From Bacillota bacterium (lineage in GTDB: Bacteria > Bacillota > Clostridia > Lachnospirales > Lachnospiraceae), in the NCBI GenBank assembly GCA_017861355.1, contig JAGFXQ010000003.1, positions 1 to 27,582 of the forward strand: DNA of 27,582 bases. Direction: 5' to 3'. Under the pieces are notes generated by a model that worked only from the letters and a program-made list of their open reading frames with translations, ran no database searches and was not told the DNA's origin. How positions within the stretch are numbered: position 1 is the stretch's first letter; every line of letters starts with the position of its first letter. Made by a program: the position numbers and the translations under genes. Below, in pieces: positions 8,195 to 16,446 of this stretch.

Positions 8195-10387
8195 TTAATT
8201 TACAGCAAGAATATGAATAATCTTACCTAAATAATCACCCCACATATTATCAATTTGAATTCCTGCATGCATCAGTGCACCACCACTTAATACCAGTCCC
8301 GTCTCCTCGATACGATAAATCATATCTTCGCAAAGGCCTTTCAAGCGAATACGACGGGTACGGTAATTTGGTCTTGCCAGCACCTGAATATAGGTTACGA
8401 GAGCTTCCTTCTTATCCTTAGCTACCACCTGGATACAATCATATTCATGGTTACTTTGGTAGGAGGCAATCCTATAGTAATCACCGGTACGCACCAGATC
8501 ATTATATTTGTGGTACATGGCCACCTGTTCGGGGATCAACTGTCGATCCTCCTCCGGTATTTTAGTAATATCCAGTTCATATCCAAAGGTTCCTGCAAGA
8601 GCGACATACCCTCTGGTTGCAAACGGAGTGCTACGTCCATTGGAATGGCTCGGACAATCTGCAATATGCGCTCCCATCGTTGACAACGGAAATATTAGTG
8701 ACGTTCCCTCCTGAATACTGAGTCTCTCAATTGCATCCGTATCGTCAGAGCACCAGATTTGTGGGCTGTAGTACAACATACCGGGATCGAATCTTCCACC
8801 CCCACTGGAGCAATTCTCAAGTAGTAGTTGCGGGAAATCACTGATTAGACGTTCCTGTAACTCATATAAACCAAGAACATAACGATGATAGAGTTCTCCC
8901 TGGGTATCTGCCTCAAGACAAGCACTGCCAAGATCAGTTAGGCAACGGTTCATATCCCATTTGACATACTCGATATTCGCAGAATGCAGTACCTTAGATA
9001 TACTGTCGTAGATTGCATCTCTTACTTCTTTTCTTGAGATATCGAGCACCAACTGATTTCTGTTAAGTGCTCCTGTTCGTCCGGGGATCTGTATTGCCCA
9101 ATCCGGATGGGACCGGTATAGATCAGAATCTGGTGATATCATCTCCGGTTCAAACCAGAGTCCCAGCTTCATTCCTAATTTATTTATCTCTGTTGCCAGG
9201 TAGGGCATACCACCTTTGAGCTTAGCTTCATTTACGACCCAGTCACCAAGTGCACAATTATCATCATCTCTCGCTCCGAACCAGCCGTCATCAATTACCA
9301 GCATCTCAATTCCTAGTCTGGAAGCCTCTCGTGCTATGCTTAGCAATTTCTCGCTATTAAAGTCAAAATAGGTTGCTTCCCAATTGTTGATTAATATCGG
9401 ACGCTTTTTATCGCGGTATTCTCCACGGATTAGGTGCGAACGATACAAATCATGGAAGGTTCTTGTCATCTGACCGATCCCTTCTGAGGAATAGACAAGA
9501 ACTGCCTCCGGGGAGATAAAGCTTTCTCCCTTCTCAAGCTTCCAGCTAAAGTCTACCGGATTGATTCCGATGGTAGCCCGCAGTAAACCAAATTGGGAAA
9601 TTTCAGCCTGTGCCATAAAATTGCCCGAATATACCAGATGAAGCCCGTATACTTCGCCTTGATCTTCATTCGCATCCTTATCCAGGATTGCCATAAAGGG
9701 TTGCTCCTGATGCGAGGATATTCCTCTCAAGGATGAGATTAATTGCTTTCCGTCTGTGATTCTTCTCCGGTTTATCATTCTCTCTCTCGACCAAAGGCCA
9801 TAGAGTGTCAGCATATCATATTCCCGATTATCCATATCAAGACAAGCGGACAGCACCTTCGTCAAATAGATACAGTCCTCCGAAGCATTCAGGATGCGCA
9901 CACTTCGGGTAATTGCATCCAGCTTCTCGAATACAGTGTATACCAAGACCACCTGAAGCTTCAGGACCTTATCCTCACAGATCAGCTCCAAAGTGGTACA
10001 GGACTCAGAATCACCGAAAGTAGATGGAAGACCGGTAAGCTTCGGTTTATCCGGGTAGATTCTGTGAGAGATATAAGATAAGCTACAAGCGGAATGTCCA
10101 AGCTTTGACTTAACACTTAGACAGGTTTCTCTAAAATCCCCGATTCCGTGGGTAGGATATTCTACCGGAAAGCTGTCCATAAAGGAAACTCTGTCCCGAT
10201 TGTTTTTTGACGGAACCCGTGCTCCCTCACTGGTACGTAATAGATAGCTCAGGTCTTCATCGACTACTCTCCTACCATAATAGACATGCCCAATGAAATT
10301 CTCTTCATCCACTATGCCAATCATGTAGGTTGACTTTGGTGTATCTAATTTAAAGATTCGCTTATTTTCATGATAGCTAATTCCCAT
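8195..10387 (-). CDS. GH36 alpha-galactosidase
   Basis: This is a 730-aa cytoplasmic glycoside hydrolase of family 36, which removes terminal alpha-D-galactose with retention. The length fits the bacterial AgaA/MelA type (about 720-750). An N-terminal beta-sandwich (to about 300) precedes the (beta/alpha)8 barrel. Barrel motifs include INNWEATYFDF (333-343), LVIDDGWFGARDDD (363-376), WFEPEMISPDS (411-421), the nucleophile Asp478 in YVKWDMNR, ENCSSGGGRFDPGM (524-537) and the acid/base Asp of CSDDTDAIERL (546-556). No signal peptide is seen. The start ATG has AGAGGGAG upstream. It lies 28 bases after the MBL-fold gene and 20 bases before MgtC, so the three appear co-transcribed. Substrates could be raffinose-type sugars or galactosyl side chains of an imported oligosaccharide. 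Confidence 0.93.
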   Translation of the reverse strand: MGISYHENKRIFKLDTPKSTYMIGIVDEENFIGHVYYGRRVVDEDLSYLLRTSEGARVPSKNNRDRVSFMDSFPVEYPTHGIGDFRETCLSVKSKLGHSACSLSYISHRIYPDKPKLTGLPSTFGDSESCTTLELICEDKVLKLQVVLVYTVFEKLDAITRSVRILNASEDCIYLTKVLSACLDMDNREYDMLTLYGLWSRERMINRRRITDGKQLISSLRGISSHQEQPFMAILDKDANEDQGEVYGLHLVYSGNFMAQAEISQFGLLRATIGINPVDFSWKLEKGESFISPEAVLVYSSEGIGQMTRTFHDLYRSHLIRGEYRDKKRPILINNWEATYFDFNSEKLLSIAREASRLGIEMLVIDDGWFGARDDDNCALGDWVVNEAKLKGGMPYLATEINKLGMKLGLWFEPEMISPDSDLYRSHPDWAIQIPGRTGALNRNQLVLDISRKEVRDAIYDSISKVLHSANIEYVKWDMNRCLTDLGSACLEADTQGELYHRYVLGLYELQERLISDFPQLLLENCSSGGGRFDPGMLYYSPQIWCSDDTDAIERLSIQEGTSLIFPLSTMGAHIADCPSHSNGRSTPFATRGYVALAGTFGYELDITKIPEEDRQLIPEQVAMYHKYNDLVRTGDYYRIASYQSNHEYDCIQVVAKDKKEALVTYIQVLARPNYRTRRIRLKGLCEDMIYRIEETGLVLSGGALMHAGIQIDNMWGDYLGKIIHILAVN

Positions 10388-10415
10388 AATTATCTCCCTC
10401 TATGGCTTACTCCTA

Positions 10416-11237
10416 CTATATTTCAATTACCATTCCGTCATAAGATACCAGAAAGCCTACCTTGTCAGCCTCTTCAACCATCCGATCATGCAGCCATCCC
10501 CCATTATGAGAGAAATGATTCACAACCCATATCGTTGTTTCATCCGCCAAACCGAAATCAATTAAGAGCTGACGCTGCTTCACCGCATCCACTAAGCCCA
10601 TATGATTCTTCCCGTCCTCTTCGCTCTGTGTAGTACAATCCAGGCTTACAAGATCCAGATGAATCTTCTCCTCCATCAAATAATCCATCGTCTCAGAAGG
10701 AAATGCTCCGGTATCATGAGCGTAAAGTATTGCTTTATCTCCTTGTAAAATCTCATAAATAAGACATTCTTCCGACCTGTCATGTAAAGCCCGCAAAGGA
10801 ACCACAATGTAATCCTTGATCGAAAGCTTTGTAAAGGGTTCTGCCTTATGAAAATTAAAGCAATCCTCGACCTCCTCCACCTTCGGTACCTCAGACCATA
10901 TCCTATTTCTCACACTCTCGTTGCCATAGACGTGAAACAACTCACGATTATGGGCAAAGGGTTCTCTAAGTAATTCCAGATCTGCCGGGTGAAAGTGATC
11001 CGTATGGCTATGGGTCACCAACAGATGGTTCACATTCTCCAGATCCAAATCATATACAAGACTATGCATATAGGTATCCGGTGTTAGGTCAATGAGCAAA
11101 TCATCATTGATGAGAGCCTGCGATCTTGATCGGATATTCTTACCCTTTAATCTTCTGGCCTCCTTGCACAACTTGCAATTACAAAAAACTCCCGGCCAGC
11201 CTTCGCCGGCACCCGTTCCATAATAAGTTAATTTCAT
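10416..11237 (-). CDS. PhnP-like metallo-beta-lactamase-fold phosphodiesterase
   Basis: This is a 273-aa MBL-fold hydrolase. The start (YYGTGAGEGWPG, then CNCKLCKEARR with Cys at 20-24) resembles PhnP, the 5-phosphoribosyl 1,2-cyclic phosphate phosphodiesterase, whose N-terminal cysteines bind a structural zinc. The catalytic di-metal motif is THSHTDH (75-81). Later ligands are His in LRALHD, Asp in AHDTG and His in NHFSHNGG. Cellular location is cytoplasmic. No other phn gene is in view, so a role in C-P lyase metabolism is unlikely here, and a cyclic-phosphate or sugar phosphodiester substrate is an inference. The RBS is AAAGGTAGG. It heads the MBL-GH36-MgtC-chemoreceptor cluster after a 256-bp gap. 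Confidence 0.8.
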   Translation of the reverse strand: MKLTYYGTGAGEGWPGVFCNCKLCKEARRLKGKNIRSRSQALINDDLLIDLTPDTYMHSLVYDLDLENVNHLLVTHSHTDHFHPADLELLREPFAHNRELFHVYGNESVRNRIWSEVPKVEEVEDCFNFHKAEPFTKLSIKDYIVVPLRALHDRSEECLIYEILQGDKAILYAHDTGAFPSETMDYLMEEKIHLDLVSLDCTTQSEEDGKNHMGLVDAVKQRQLLIDFGLADETTIWVVNHFSHNGGWLHDRMVEEADKVGFLVSYDGMVIEI

Positions 11238-11493
11238 TAATAAAACCTACCTTTCTTTTATCCTCTATGTTATCCTCATGGCTTACTTTCACATCTTATA
11301 CCGCTTTGATAGCCAACCATCCTCATCCATTCCCTGATATACAAAGAGCAGCTATAAAATATCTATGCTTCTCCTCGAACGTATCGATACCACCATTCGA
11401 AAAAACAAGATTAAATTTAACAGCCGCTCCTCATCAAATCAATATATTGTTACAAATTTCTAACTGCTTCTAGTCACATAAGATCTTTTCTCA
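11238..11493 (-). other. 256-bp gap ahead of the MBL-GH36 cluster
   Basis: No complete gene is visible. On the minus strand there is a weak promoter-like pair, TTGATT and TAAATT with a 17-bp spacer, and a U-rich TTGTTTTTT run without a convincing stem. The 10-bp palindrome GTATCGATAC lies at 11381-11390. A coding-like stretch without a start codon occupies 11323-11430 and may be a decayed remnant. Confidence 0.5.
11323..11430 (-). pseudogene. Possible decayed coding remnant (35 codons)
   Basis: On the minus strand this frame reads 35 amino acids with a natural composition, including KFNLVFSNGGIDTFEEKHR and YFIAALCISGNG. It is bounded by TGA stops on both sides and has no start codon or RBS. 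After the second stop the same frame continues with GWLAIKAV and then TAA. It could be a remnant of a degraded gene or chance. I do not recognise the family. Confidence 0.2.
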
Positions 11494-14016
11494 TTATCTT
11501 TTCTTCAGCAGGAAGGAATAGATTCCATAGGGCTTCACTTCAAATTCAAGCATTTCCGGTGTGTCTTCACCTTGAACCATGTTATTCAGGTCCACCGGTG
11601 TGATGGAATAGCCATCGATACGAAGACTTCTGGAGTCTGATCTTCCCGATAATTCCTTGAACCGTATAATTAAACCTTCCGTAATTTCTCTTACATTAAT
11701 GAGCTGCATCTGCCTCGGAAGACGGATAAAGTCCTTGTTCAGTGTACCTCCGGTTAGTTCGATTCCCTCTTGAAGCATTGTGGATCTCTCCAGATTAACT
11801 ATCTCCTGCTCCTGCTTATATCCATATAATATGTAACGATAACTTAGGTCTCCCCCGATCCACTGCGGAAAGTTAGTTCCCCACATATTATTAAACAGAT
11901 TGAAGTACAGAACAGGCTCCTCCGGAGTATGATAGCTTTTCCTATACTTATAGATCCCTGTTTCACCCAAAGCAACCAAGGGGGTGTCCTTCACTACAAT
12001 ACAGATCCCACACTCTCCGTCGTTTGCCGAAATATAATTCTCAAGACAATACAATACATGATTCGCATTGTCCTCGATATCCGATACCGGATCAAGAACC
12101 GTATTGGATTTATTCACCCGATATTCTTTCATATTGCATGCAGTAGGGAACAGGAAGGAACCAGACTCGATATAAGGTGTCTCTCTCTTATTCTGCAATC
12201 TTACATTAATAAAGAGCTCATCACCGGCAGGAGGTAGTGTAATTTCGATCATAACCTTCTCTGCATCCCCATACTTATCAACGCTTTCCTTGTTCTCATA
12301 ACATAATTTCAGAGTGTCAATTTCAATGGAGAAGCTCCGAAATTCAGGATAATAAGTTCTATGCTCACATTCCGGATAGGCTTCTCTGCCATAATCTTGA
12401 ATTCCCCAGGTAGAGAAACGATATGCAAAATCCTTGAGATACCTCGTAACTTCCTTGATGCCATAGCGATCATATCGATAAGAAAATACCGGCTGGTCTT
12501 TATTCTGCTGTAATAGAACGGTATCCAATCCTTTATCGTAGAGCTCGGAAATCTCTCCCGTCATCTCTGAGAAAGTCAAACGGTAGCGATGGTTTTCGAT
12601 TACTACCTGATGTTCCGACTTAACTATCGAAAGATTTCCTGTATAATTAAGTCCTTCGGTTATACTAATCGGGACTGTTAGAAATGGTGGTAGCTCTGTC
12701 ACAAAGCACGACCACTCACCATCAATTCTTGTCATCGGAAGAGATTGATTATCACAGCTGACACTGCAACCGGTTAATTCTCTATCCAAACTTTTCAATG
12801 ATACCCATCCGGTATATTCACGGCTGTTGGGGTTGAATAAGGATATCCCTTTTCCACACGTTTCATCTATTTGAAGCTTAACATTATGGATTGTCTGTAC
12901 ACTACTCGATGCCCTGTCTCGCTGCTCCTGCCACGACCGCTCCATAAATTTATAATTGTCTTTTTGTTTTGCCTTCAGGAAATCCTTCTTACGATAAACA
13001 CGCTTCGGACCAAGCCAGGTCTTAACATCGGCTCCCCAGGTGTGCTCTCCGAATAGACTGATATCTTCATAATACTGATCCAACAACGTTGTATACTCAT
13101 CCTTATCCATGGGTCCAGACTCGAGGTACTGCTTCATCCGAAGAGCCTGAAGTCTTTTACTCTCTTCTCTGGCTTCGCGAACCATACTGACTTCCTTAGG
13201 ATAAGCACCTATCCCGTGGATCCAGGTATCAGCCAGATCCTTTGTTACAGTCGGAATCTTAGATAAATCATTCTTAATCAGCTCTGTATAAAAATCATCC
13301 ATAGAGCCGCAGACAATCTCTGCTTCAGGATATTTTATCCGAATATCCTTCACCAGTTTATGAATAACTTCTACCGATTGTGGTCCGCAATTATCCTGTG
13401 TCTGCATTAATGCCATCCACACCGGGTAATCCCAGTCCTCCGGAGGCAGTAGTGATGTGCCGTATCCACCCTTACTGTACATCGTTAGTACCTGTTCCCC
13501 GCTTGGTGACTGCCAGAAAAACAGAAAAGGAAGCTTAGGCGGAGTCGCAAATTCATTGCACCCCAGATGCAGGAACTTAACTCCTGCTCCGGATAATATC
13601 TGAGGAAGCATAATTCCATGTCCCGGAACATCTGTCATTTTGGCCGAAATTGGATATGGCTTGTGATAGTGCTCTGATAATTCACGACCAAAGCGAAGAC
13701 CTTCGATATACTCCTCCGCACTGCAAAAATCCGTATGTGAGGTGAAAGGAAGTGCATGCCATACAATCTGTCCACGTTCAATCAACAGCTCCAATTCCTT
13801 CTTTCGGTCATCACTACACCGCTGTGTTATTATCTTAAGAGGCCAGGAAGGCATCGTCCATACATACTTAAGCTCACCCATATACTGGGTTGCATTACAG
13901 GTCGCGATTACTTCCTTTAGCATGGCGTCCGCATATTTATCGATTACTTTGCTGGATAAATCAGTAAAACCGATATCAAAGTGTGTCTTAAATACAAGTA
14001 TTATTTTCTTTACCAT
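11494..14016 (-). CDS. Divergent GH38-like hydrolase (DUF5054-type)
   Basis: This is an 840-aa cytoplasmic protein that resembles the GH38 alpha-mannosidase N-terminal fold but is far from the classical branch. KTHFDIGFTD (10-19) matches the zinc motif HxD of GH38 (His12, Asp14). TDVPGHGIMLPQIL (from about 128) lines up with the nucleophile segment LPDTFGYSASLPQI of the second GH38 enzyme in this window, keeping the Asp. GEHTWGAD further on probably supplies another zinc ligand. I link it to the DUF5054 family from memory. Substrate is unknown; an alpha-mannoside or related sugar is the natural guess. I start at the ATG at 14016, since GAGG lies five bases upstream (14022-14025); a TTG six codons earlier has no RBS. 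It follows the NPP1-like gene by 54 bases and seems to end the transporter operon. Confidence 0.75.
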   Translation of the reverse strand: MVKKIILVFKTHFDIGFTDLSSKVIDKYADAMLKEVIATCNATQYMGELKYVWTMPSWPLKIITQRCSDDRKKELELLIERGQIVWHALPFTSHTDFCSAEEYIEGLRFGRELSEHYHKPYPISAKMTDVPGHGIMLPQILSGAGVKFLHLGCNEFATPPKLPFLFFWQSPSGEQVLTMYSKGGYGTSLLPPEDWDYPVWMALMQTQDNCGPQSVEVIHKLVKDIRIKYPEAEIVCGSMDDFYTELIKNDLSKIPTVTKDLADTWIHGIGAYPKEVSMVREAREESKRLQALRMKQYLESGPMDKDEYTTLLDQYYEDISLFGEHTWGADVKTWLGPKRVYRKKDFLKAKQKDNYKFMERSWQEQRDRASSSVQTIHNVKLQIDETCGKGISLFNPNSREYTGWVSLKSLDRELTGCSVSCDNQSLPMTRIDGEWSCFVTELPPFLTVPISITEGLNYTGNLSIVKSEHQVVIENHRYRLTFSEMTGEISELYDKGLDTVLLQQNKDQPVFSYRYDRYGIKEVTRYLKDFAYRFSTWGIQDYGREAYPECEHRTYYPEFRSFSIEIDTLKLCYENKESVDKYGDAEKVMIEITLPPAGDELFINVRLQNKRETPYIESGSFLFPTACNMKEYRVNKSNTVLDPVSDIEDNANHVLYCLENYISANDGECGICIVVKDTPLVALGETGIYKYRKSYHTPEEPVLYFNLFNNMWGTNFPQWIGGDLSYRYILYGYKQEQEIVNLERSTMLQEGIELTGGTLNKDFIRLPRQMQLINVREITEGLIIRFKELSGRSDSRSLRIDGYSITPVDLNNMVQGEDTPEMLEFEVKPYGIYSFLLKKR

Positions 14017-14070
14017 AGAAACCTCTTCTTTCAATTCTTAATCTTATCTTACGGTCCTTATCAGCTCATA

Positions 14071-14736
14071 TTAAATACTGCTGATCCCCAGCTTTTTCAG
14101 TAATAGATCAATTCTTACCGGGATAATTTGATATAACTCCTCCCAGGTCACAATAATGTTCTCGTTAAACCGGATCGGAACGAATACCAGTGTTGGATGA
14201 AATGAGAAGTTTTCTCTGATATATCTGCATACCTGATAATCAATATAGGAATTTTTATGTAACACTCCTTGAAACAGCTTCGTGATTAACAAACCCGCGG
14301 TCCCTGCATATTTATCGCAGACCGATTCGACATCACTAAACAGTCTAAATAGCTTTCCCTCCGGCATTACTGCATGCTTGCCCGGCTGGATATAAATCGG
14401 AATATGTGTCTCTTCTTCTAATGCTCGTGTATATTGAAAACAATTCATATGGCTGCCATGTGCACTTGCTTCACCGTCAACCACACTTCCATCGTGTCCA
14501 ATATAGACCCAGAAATGTTCCAAATCATACATATGCTGTATGTCAAAATCAAAATAGAGCTGATATTCTATCACAAATGCCACTTTATCCGAATCAATCC
14601 AGATATCCCGCTCAAAGGATTTGCTTCTCCCCGAGGCTCTGATTATGTCATATCCAATCTGGTCAATAGTGAAAGGTTCCTTCTGATCAAAATAAAGATG
14701 CGGCGCATATTTTATGGCCAGTTCCCGGTCCGTCAT
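14071..14736 (-). CDS. Protein with NPP1/Vps62-like metal motif, function unknown
   Basis: This is a 221-aa protein without signal peptide or membrane segments. APHLYFDQKEPF at 11-22 resembles the opening of Vps62-like domains. EYQLYFDFDIQHMYDLEHFWVYI (57-79) followed by SAHG (91-94) lines up with the core of NPP1 (necrosis- and ethylene-inducing) proteins, whose hallmark is GHRHDWE followed by SAHG. His68, Asp71 and Glu73 fall on the metal ligands of that heptapeptide. GKHAVMPEG (119-127) also fits the later GKHA/GSHA motif. Secreted NPP1 toxins bind plant sphingolipid sugars; this protein looks cytoplasmic, so a different job is likely. It lies 71 bases after the HAD gene and 54 before the GH38-like gene, inside the sugar-transport operon. 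The start codon is part of a 7-bp inverted repeat and the RBS is weak (GAAAGA). The family link is by eye. Confidence 0.6.
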   Translation of the reverse strand: MTDRELAIKYAPHLYFDQKEPFTIDQIGYDIIRASGRSKSFERDIWIDSDKVAFVIEYQLYFDFDIQHMYDLEHFWVYIGHDGSVVDGEASAHGSHMNCFQYTRALEEETHIPIYIQPGKHAVMPEGKLFRLFSDVESVCDKYAGTAGLLITKLFQGVLHKNSYIDYQVCRYIRENFSFHPTLVFVPIRFNENIIVTWEELYQIIPVRIDLLLKKLGISSI

Positions 14737-14752
14737 ATTCTTTCGGAATATG
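14734..14752 (-). promoter_or_regulatory. Hairpin over the start codon of the NPP1-like gene
   Basis: On the minus strand CATATTC, a five-base loop CGAAA, and GAATATG form a perfect 7-bp stem (14752-14746 with 14740-14734). The last ATG is the start codon and the weak RBS is in the loop. Translation may therefore depend on ribosomes arriving from the HAD gene. This is inference from sequence only. Confidence 0.4.
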
Positions 14753-14807
14753 CTATCCTATGCATATCCCATCCTCTCTCTCTTCAACAATTGTTAGAAG
14801 CGGTGTA

Positions 14808-15362
14808 TTATGAATCCTTCTTGATGCTTTTCCTGTTACTCACCTTATGTTCCAACTCTTCGATAAGCTCATACAGCTTATCCGGTGAAGTCAGTATGTA
14901 ATCCGGTATCTCTTCTTCATTGATTGGGTTCATATCATAGCGAGGACTATAGCTTGCCAGAATCGAGACGATTCCCATTCTGTTTGCTCCAACAACATCC
15001 CTCTTGAGATTGTTACCAATCATTACAATACGGCGTTTATCATCATCGTTTAATCCCAAGGCTTTCATTGCATGCAGGAACATAATCGGTGCCGGTTTCT
15101 CCTGACCGAGCTCACCGGAGATTGCTTTTGCACTAAAGCAATAATCCAACCCATTCGCCAGATAGATGTTGTCAAAGGAGGTTTTGGTACCGTCAGCAAC
15201 CAATGCTATGGTATATCCATTATCATAAAGCTTTATTAGATTCTCCTCTGCTCCCGGGAATAACTTCGCCTTAAGAACGGTTCCCATCACATTTTTTATT
15301 TCGGTAGACTCATCTACCAGGGTGTCACCACTGTCTATAAACACAATTAGTTCTTTTTTCAT
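14808..15362 (-). CDS. HAD-superfamily hydrolase
   Basis: This is a 184-aa HAD-fold protein, probably a small cytoplasmic phosphatase. Motif I is FIDSGDTLVDE with nucleophile Asp10 and Asp13 as acid (DxGDT type). Motif II falls in ALVADGT, where the usual Ser or Thr is Ala. Motif III Lys is in GQEKPAP. Motif IV is MIGNNLKRDVVGAN. The cap between motifs I and II is short. The substrate is not recognisable; a sugar phosphate would suit the locus. It begins 30 bases after the second ABC ATPase, with only a weak AGGA about 13 bases before the ATG, so it is part of the transporter operon. Confidence 0.8.
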   Translation of the reverse strand: MKKELIVFIDSGDTLVDESTEIKNVMGTVLKAKLFPGAEENLIKLYDNGYTIALVADGTKTSFDNIYLANGLDYCFSAKAISGELGQEKPAPIMFLHAMKALGLNDDDKRRIVMIGNNLKRDVVGANRMGIVSILASYSPRYDMNPINEEEIPDYILTSPDKLYELIEELEHKVSNRKSIKKDS

Positions 15363-15392
15363 ATTCGTATCTTCGGTCCTAATAGCAATGAA

Positions 15393-16385
15393 TTATTCTT
15401 TGATAATCCCCTGGAGCGTTAATTCATCTGCTCTATGGCATGCCACGTAATGTCCCGGCTCCTTTTCTATAAAATTAACATCATCGGTTTTACATTTGTC
15501 GATACAGTATTTGCACCTTGTATGGAAGAAGCATCCGGACGGCGGATTAGCCGGATTCGGTATCTCTCCTTGCAAGGGAATTCTCTCATTTTCAATCGTA
15601 GGATCCGCGATCGGAACTGCGGAGAGGAGTGCCTCGGTATAGGGGTGCAGAGGATTCCGGAACAATTCCTCACTTGTGGTATACTCCACCATCCTACCCA
15701 GGTACATAACACCTACCTTATCCGAGATGTGCTCAACCACAGATAAATCATGACTAATGAACAGATAAGTGAGTTTCAGCTCTTTCTGAAGATCCATCAG
15801 AAGATTCACTACCTGTGCCTGGACGGATACGTCAAGGGCAGATACTGCTTCATCACATACAATTAGGCGGGGATATAGCACAAGTGCTCTGGCAATCCCT
15901 ATTCTCTGGCGCTGTCCACCGGAAAAAGCATGCGGATATCGCTTGAGATAACTGGGGTTTAATCCCACCTTGACTGCGATTTCCTTCACTCTCTGCTCGA
16001 TTTCCTTCTTTGACATCTTAAAATTTGCTCGTAATGGCTCCGATATAATGTCAAATACGGTCATACGTGGATCCAAAGAAGAAAAGGGATCCTGAAAGAT
16101 CATCTGTATCTCTTTTCTTATGGATTTCATCGTAGCTCTATCTATGTGCTGCAAATTATGTTCTTTCCCATCTCCGGCGAGATATAGCACCTCACCGGTG
16201 GTTGCTTCGATCGCTTTTACGATACAGCGTCCAAGTGTGGTTTTCCCGCAACCGGATTCACCAACGATACCGACAGTCTCACCTTTATTGACCTCAAAAC
16301 TCACCATATTTACTGCTTTAACATTCACTTTTTTCGAAGAGAAGGTCTTGCACATTTCTTTTACTTTTAATATCGTTTCCGGCAT
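15393..16385 (-). CDS. Oligopeptide/oligosaccharide ABC transporter ATPase (OppF type)
   Basis: This is a 330-aa ABC ATPase of the Opp/Dpp family that energises import with its OppD-type partner. It has Walker A GESGCGKTT (43-51), a Q-loop in IFQDPFSSLDPR, the ABC signature SGGQRQR, Walker B LIVCDEAVSALD with the unusual Ala in place of the more common Pro/Thr, and the switch His in FISHDLSVV. The C-terminal tail has the Opp-type cysteine cluster (CFFHTRCKYCIDKCK) that binds metal or an iron-sulfur cluster in relatives. RBS is AGGAGG. It is 61 bases downstream of the OppD-type gene. In clostridia many such systems import oligosaccharides rather than peptides, and the surrounding glycosidases favour that here. 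Confidence 0.92.
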   Translation of the reverse strand: MPETILKVKEMCKTFSSKKVNVKAVNMVSFEVNKGETVGIVGESGCGKTTLGRCIVKAIEATTGEVLYLAGDGKEHNLQHIDRATMKSIRKEIQMIFQDPFSSLDPRMTVFDIISEPLRANFKMSKKEIEQRVKEIAVKVGLNPSYLKRYPHAFSGGQRQRIGIARALVLYPRLIVCDEAVSALDVSVQAQVVNLLMDLQKELKLTYLFISHDLSVVEHISDKVGVMYLGRMVEYTTSEELFRNPLHPYTEALLSAVPIADPTIENERIPLQGEIPNPANPPSGCFFHTRCKYCIDKCKTDDVNFIEKEPGHYVACHRADELTLQGIIKE

Positions 16386-16446
16386 ACCAATCCTCCTATA
16401 ACAATTCTAAGTTTTTGCGACACTCGATGAGAAGGATTTAGCCTCC

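Noticed and set aside
10416..11237. Calling the MBL-fold gene phnP with a role in phosphonate breakdown
   Set aside because: The N-terminal cysteine pattern fits, but no other C-P lyase gene is present in the window, so only the fold and likeness are claimed.
11126..11473. 115-codon plus-strand frame across the MBL start and the following gap
   Set aside because: It is mostly antisense to the MBL-fold gene, has no RBS and a composition unlike a protein.
14434..14901. 155-codon plus-strand frame
   Set aside because: It is antisense to the NPP1-like and HAD genes, both of which show clear family motifs.
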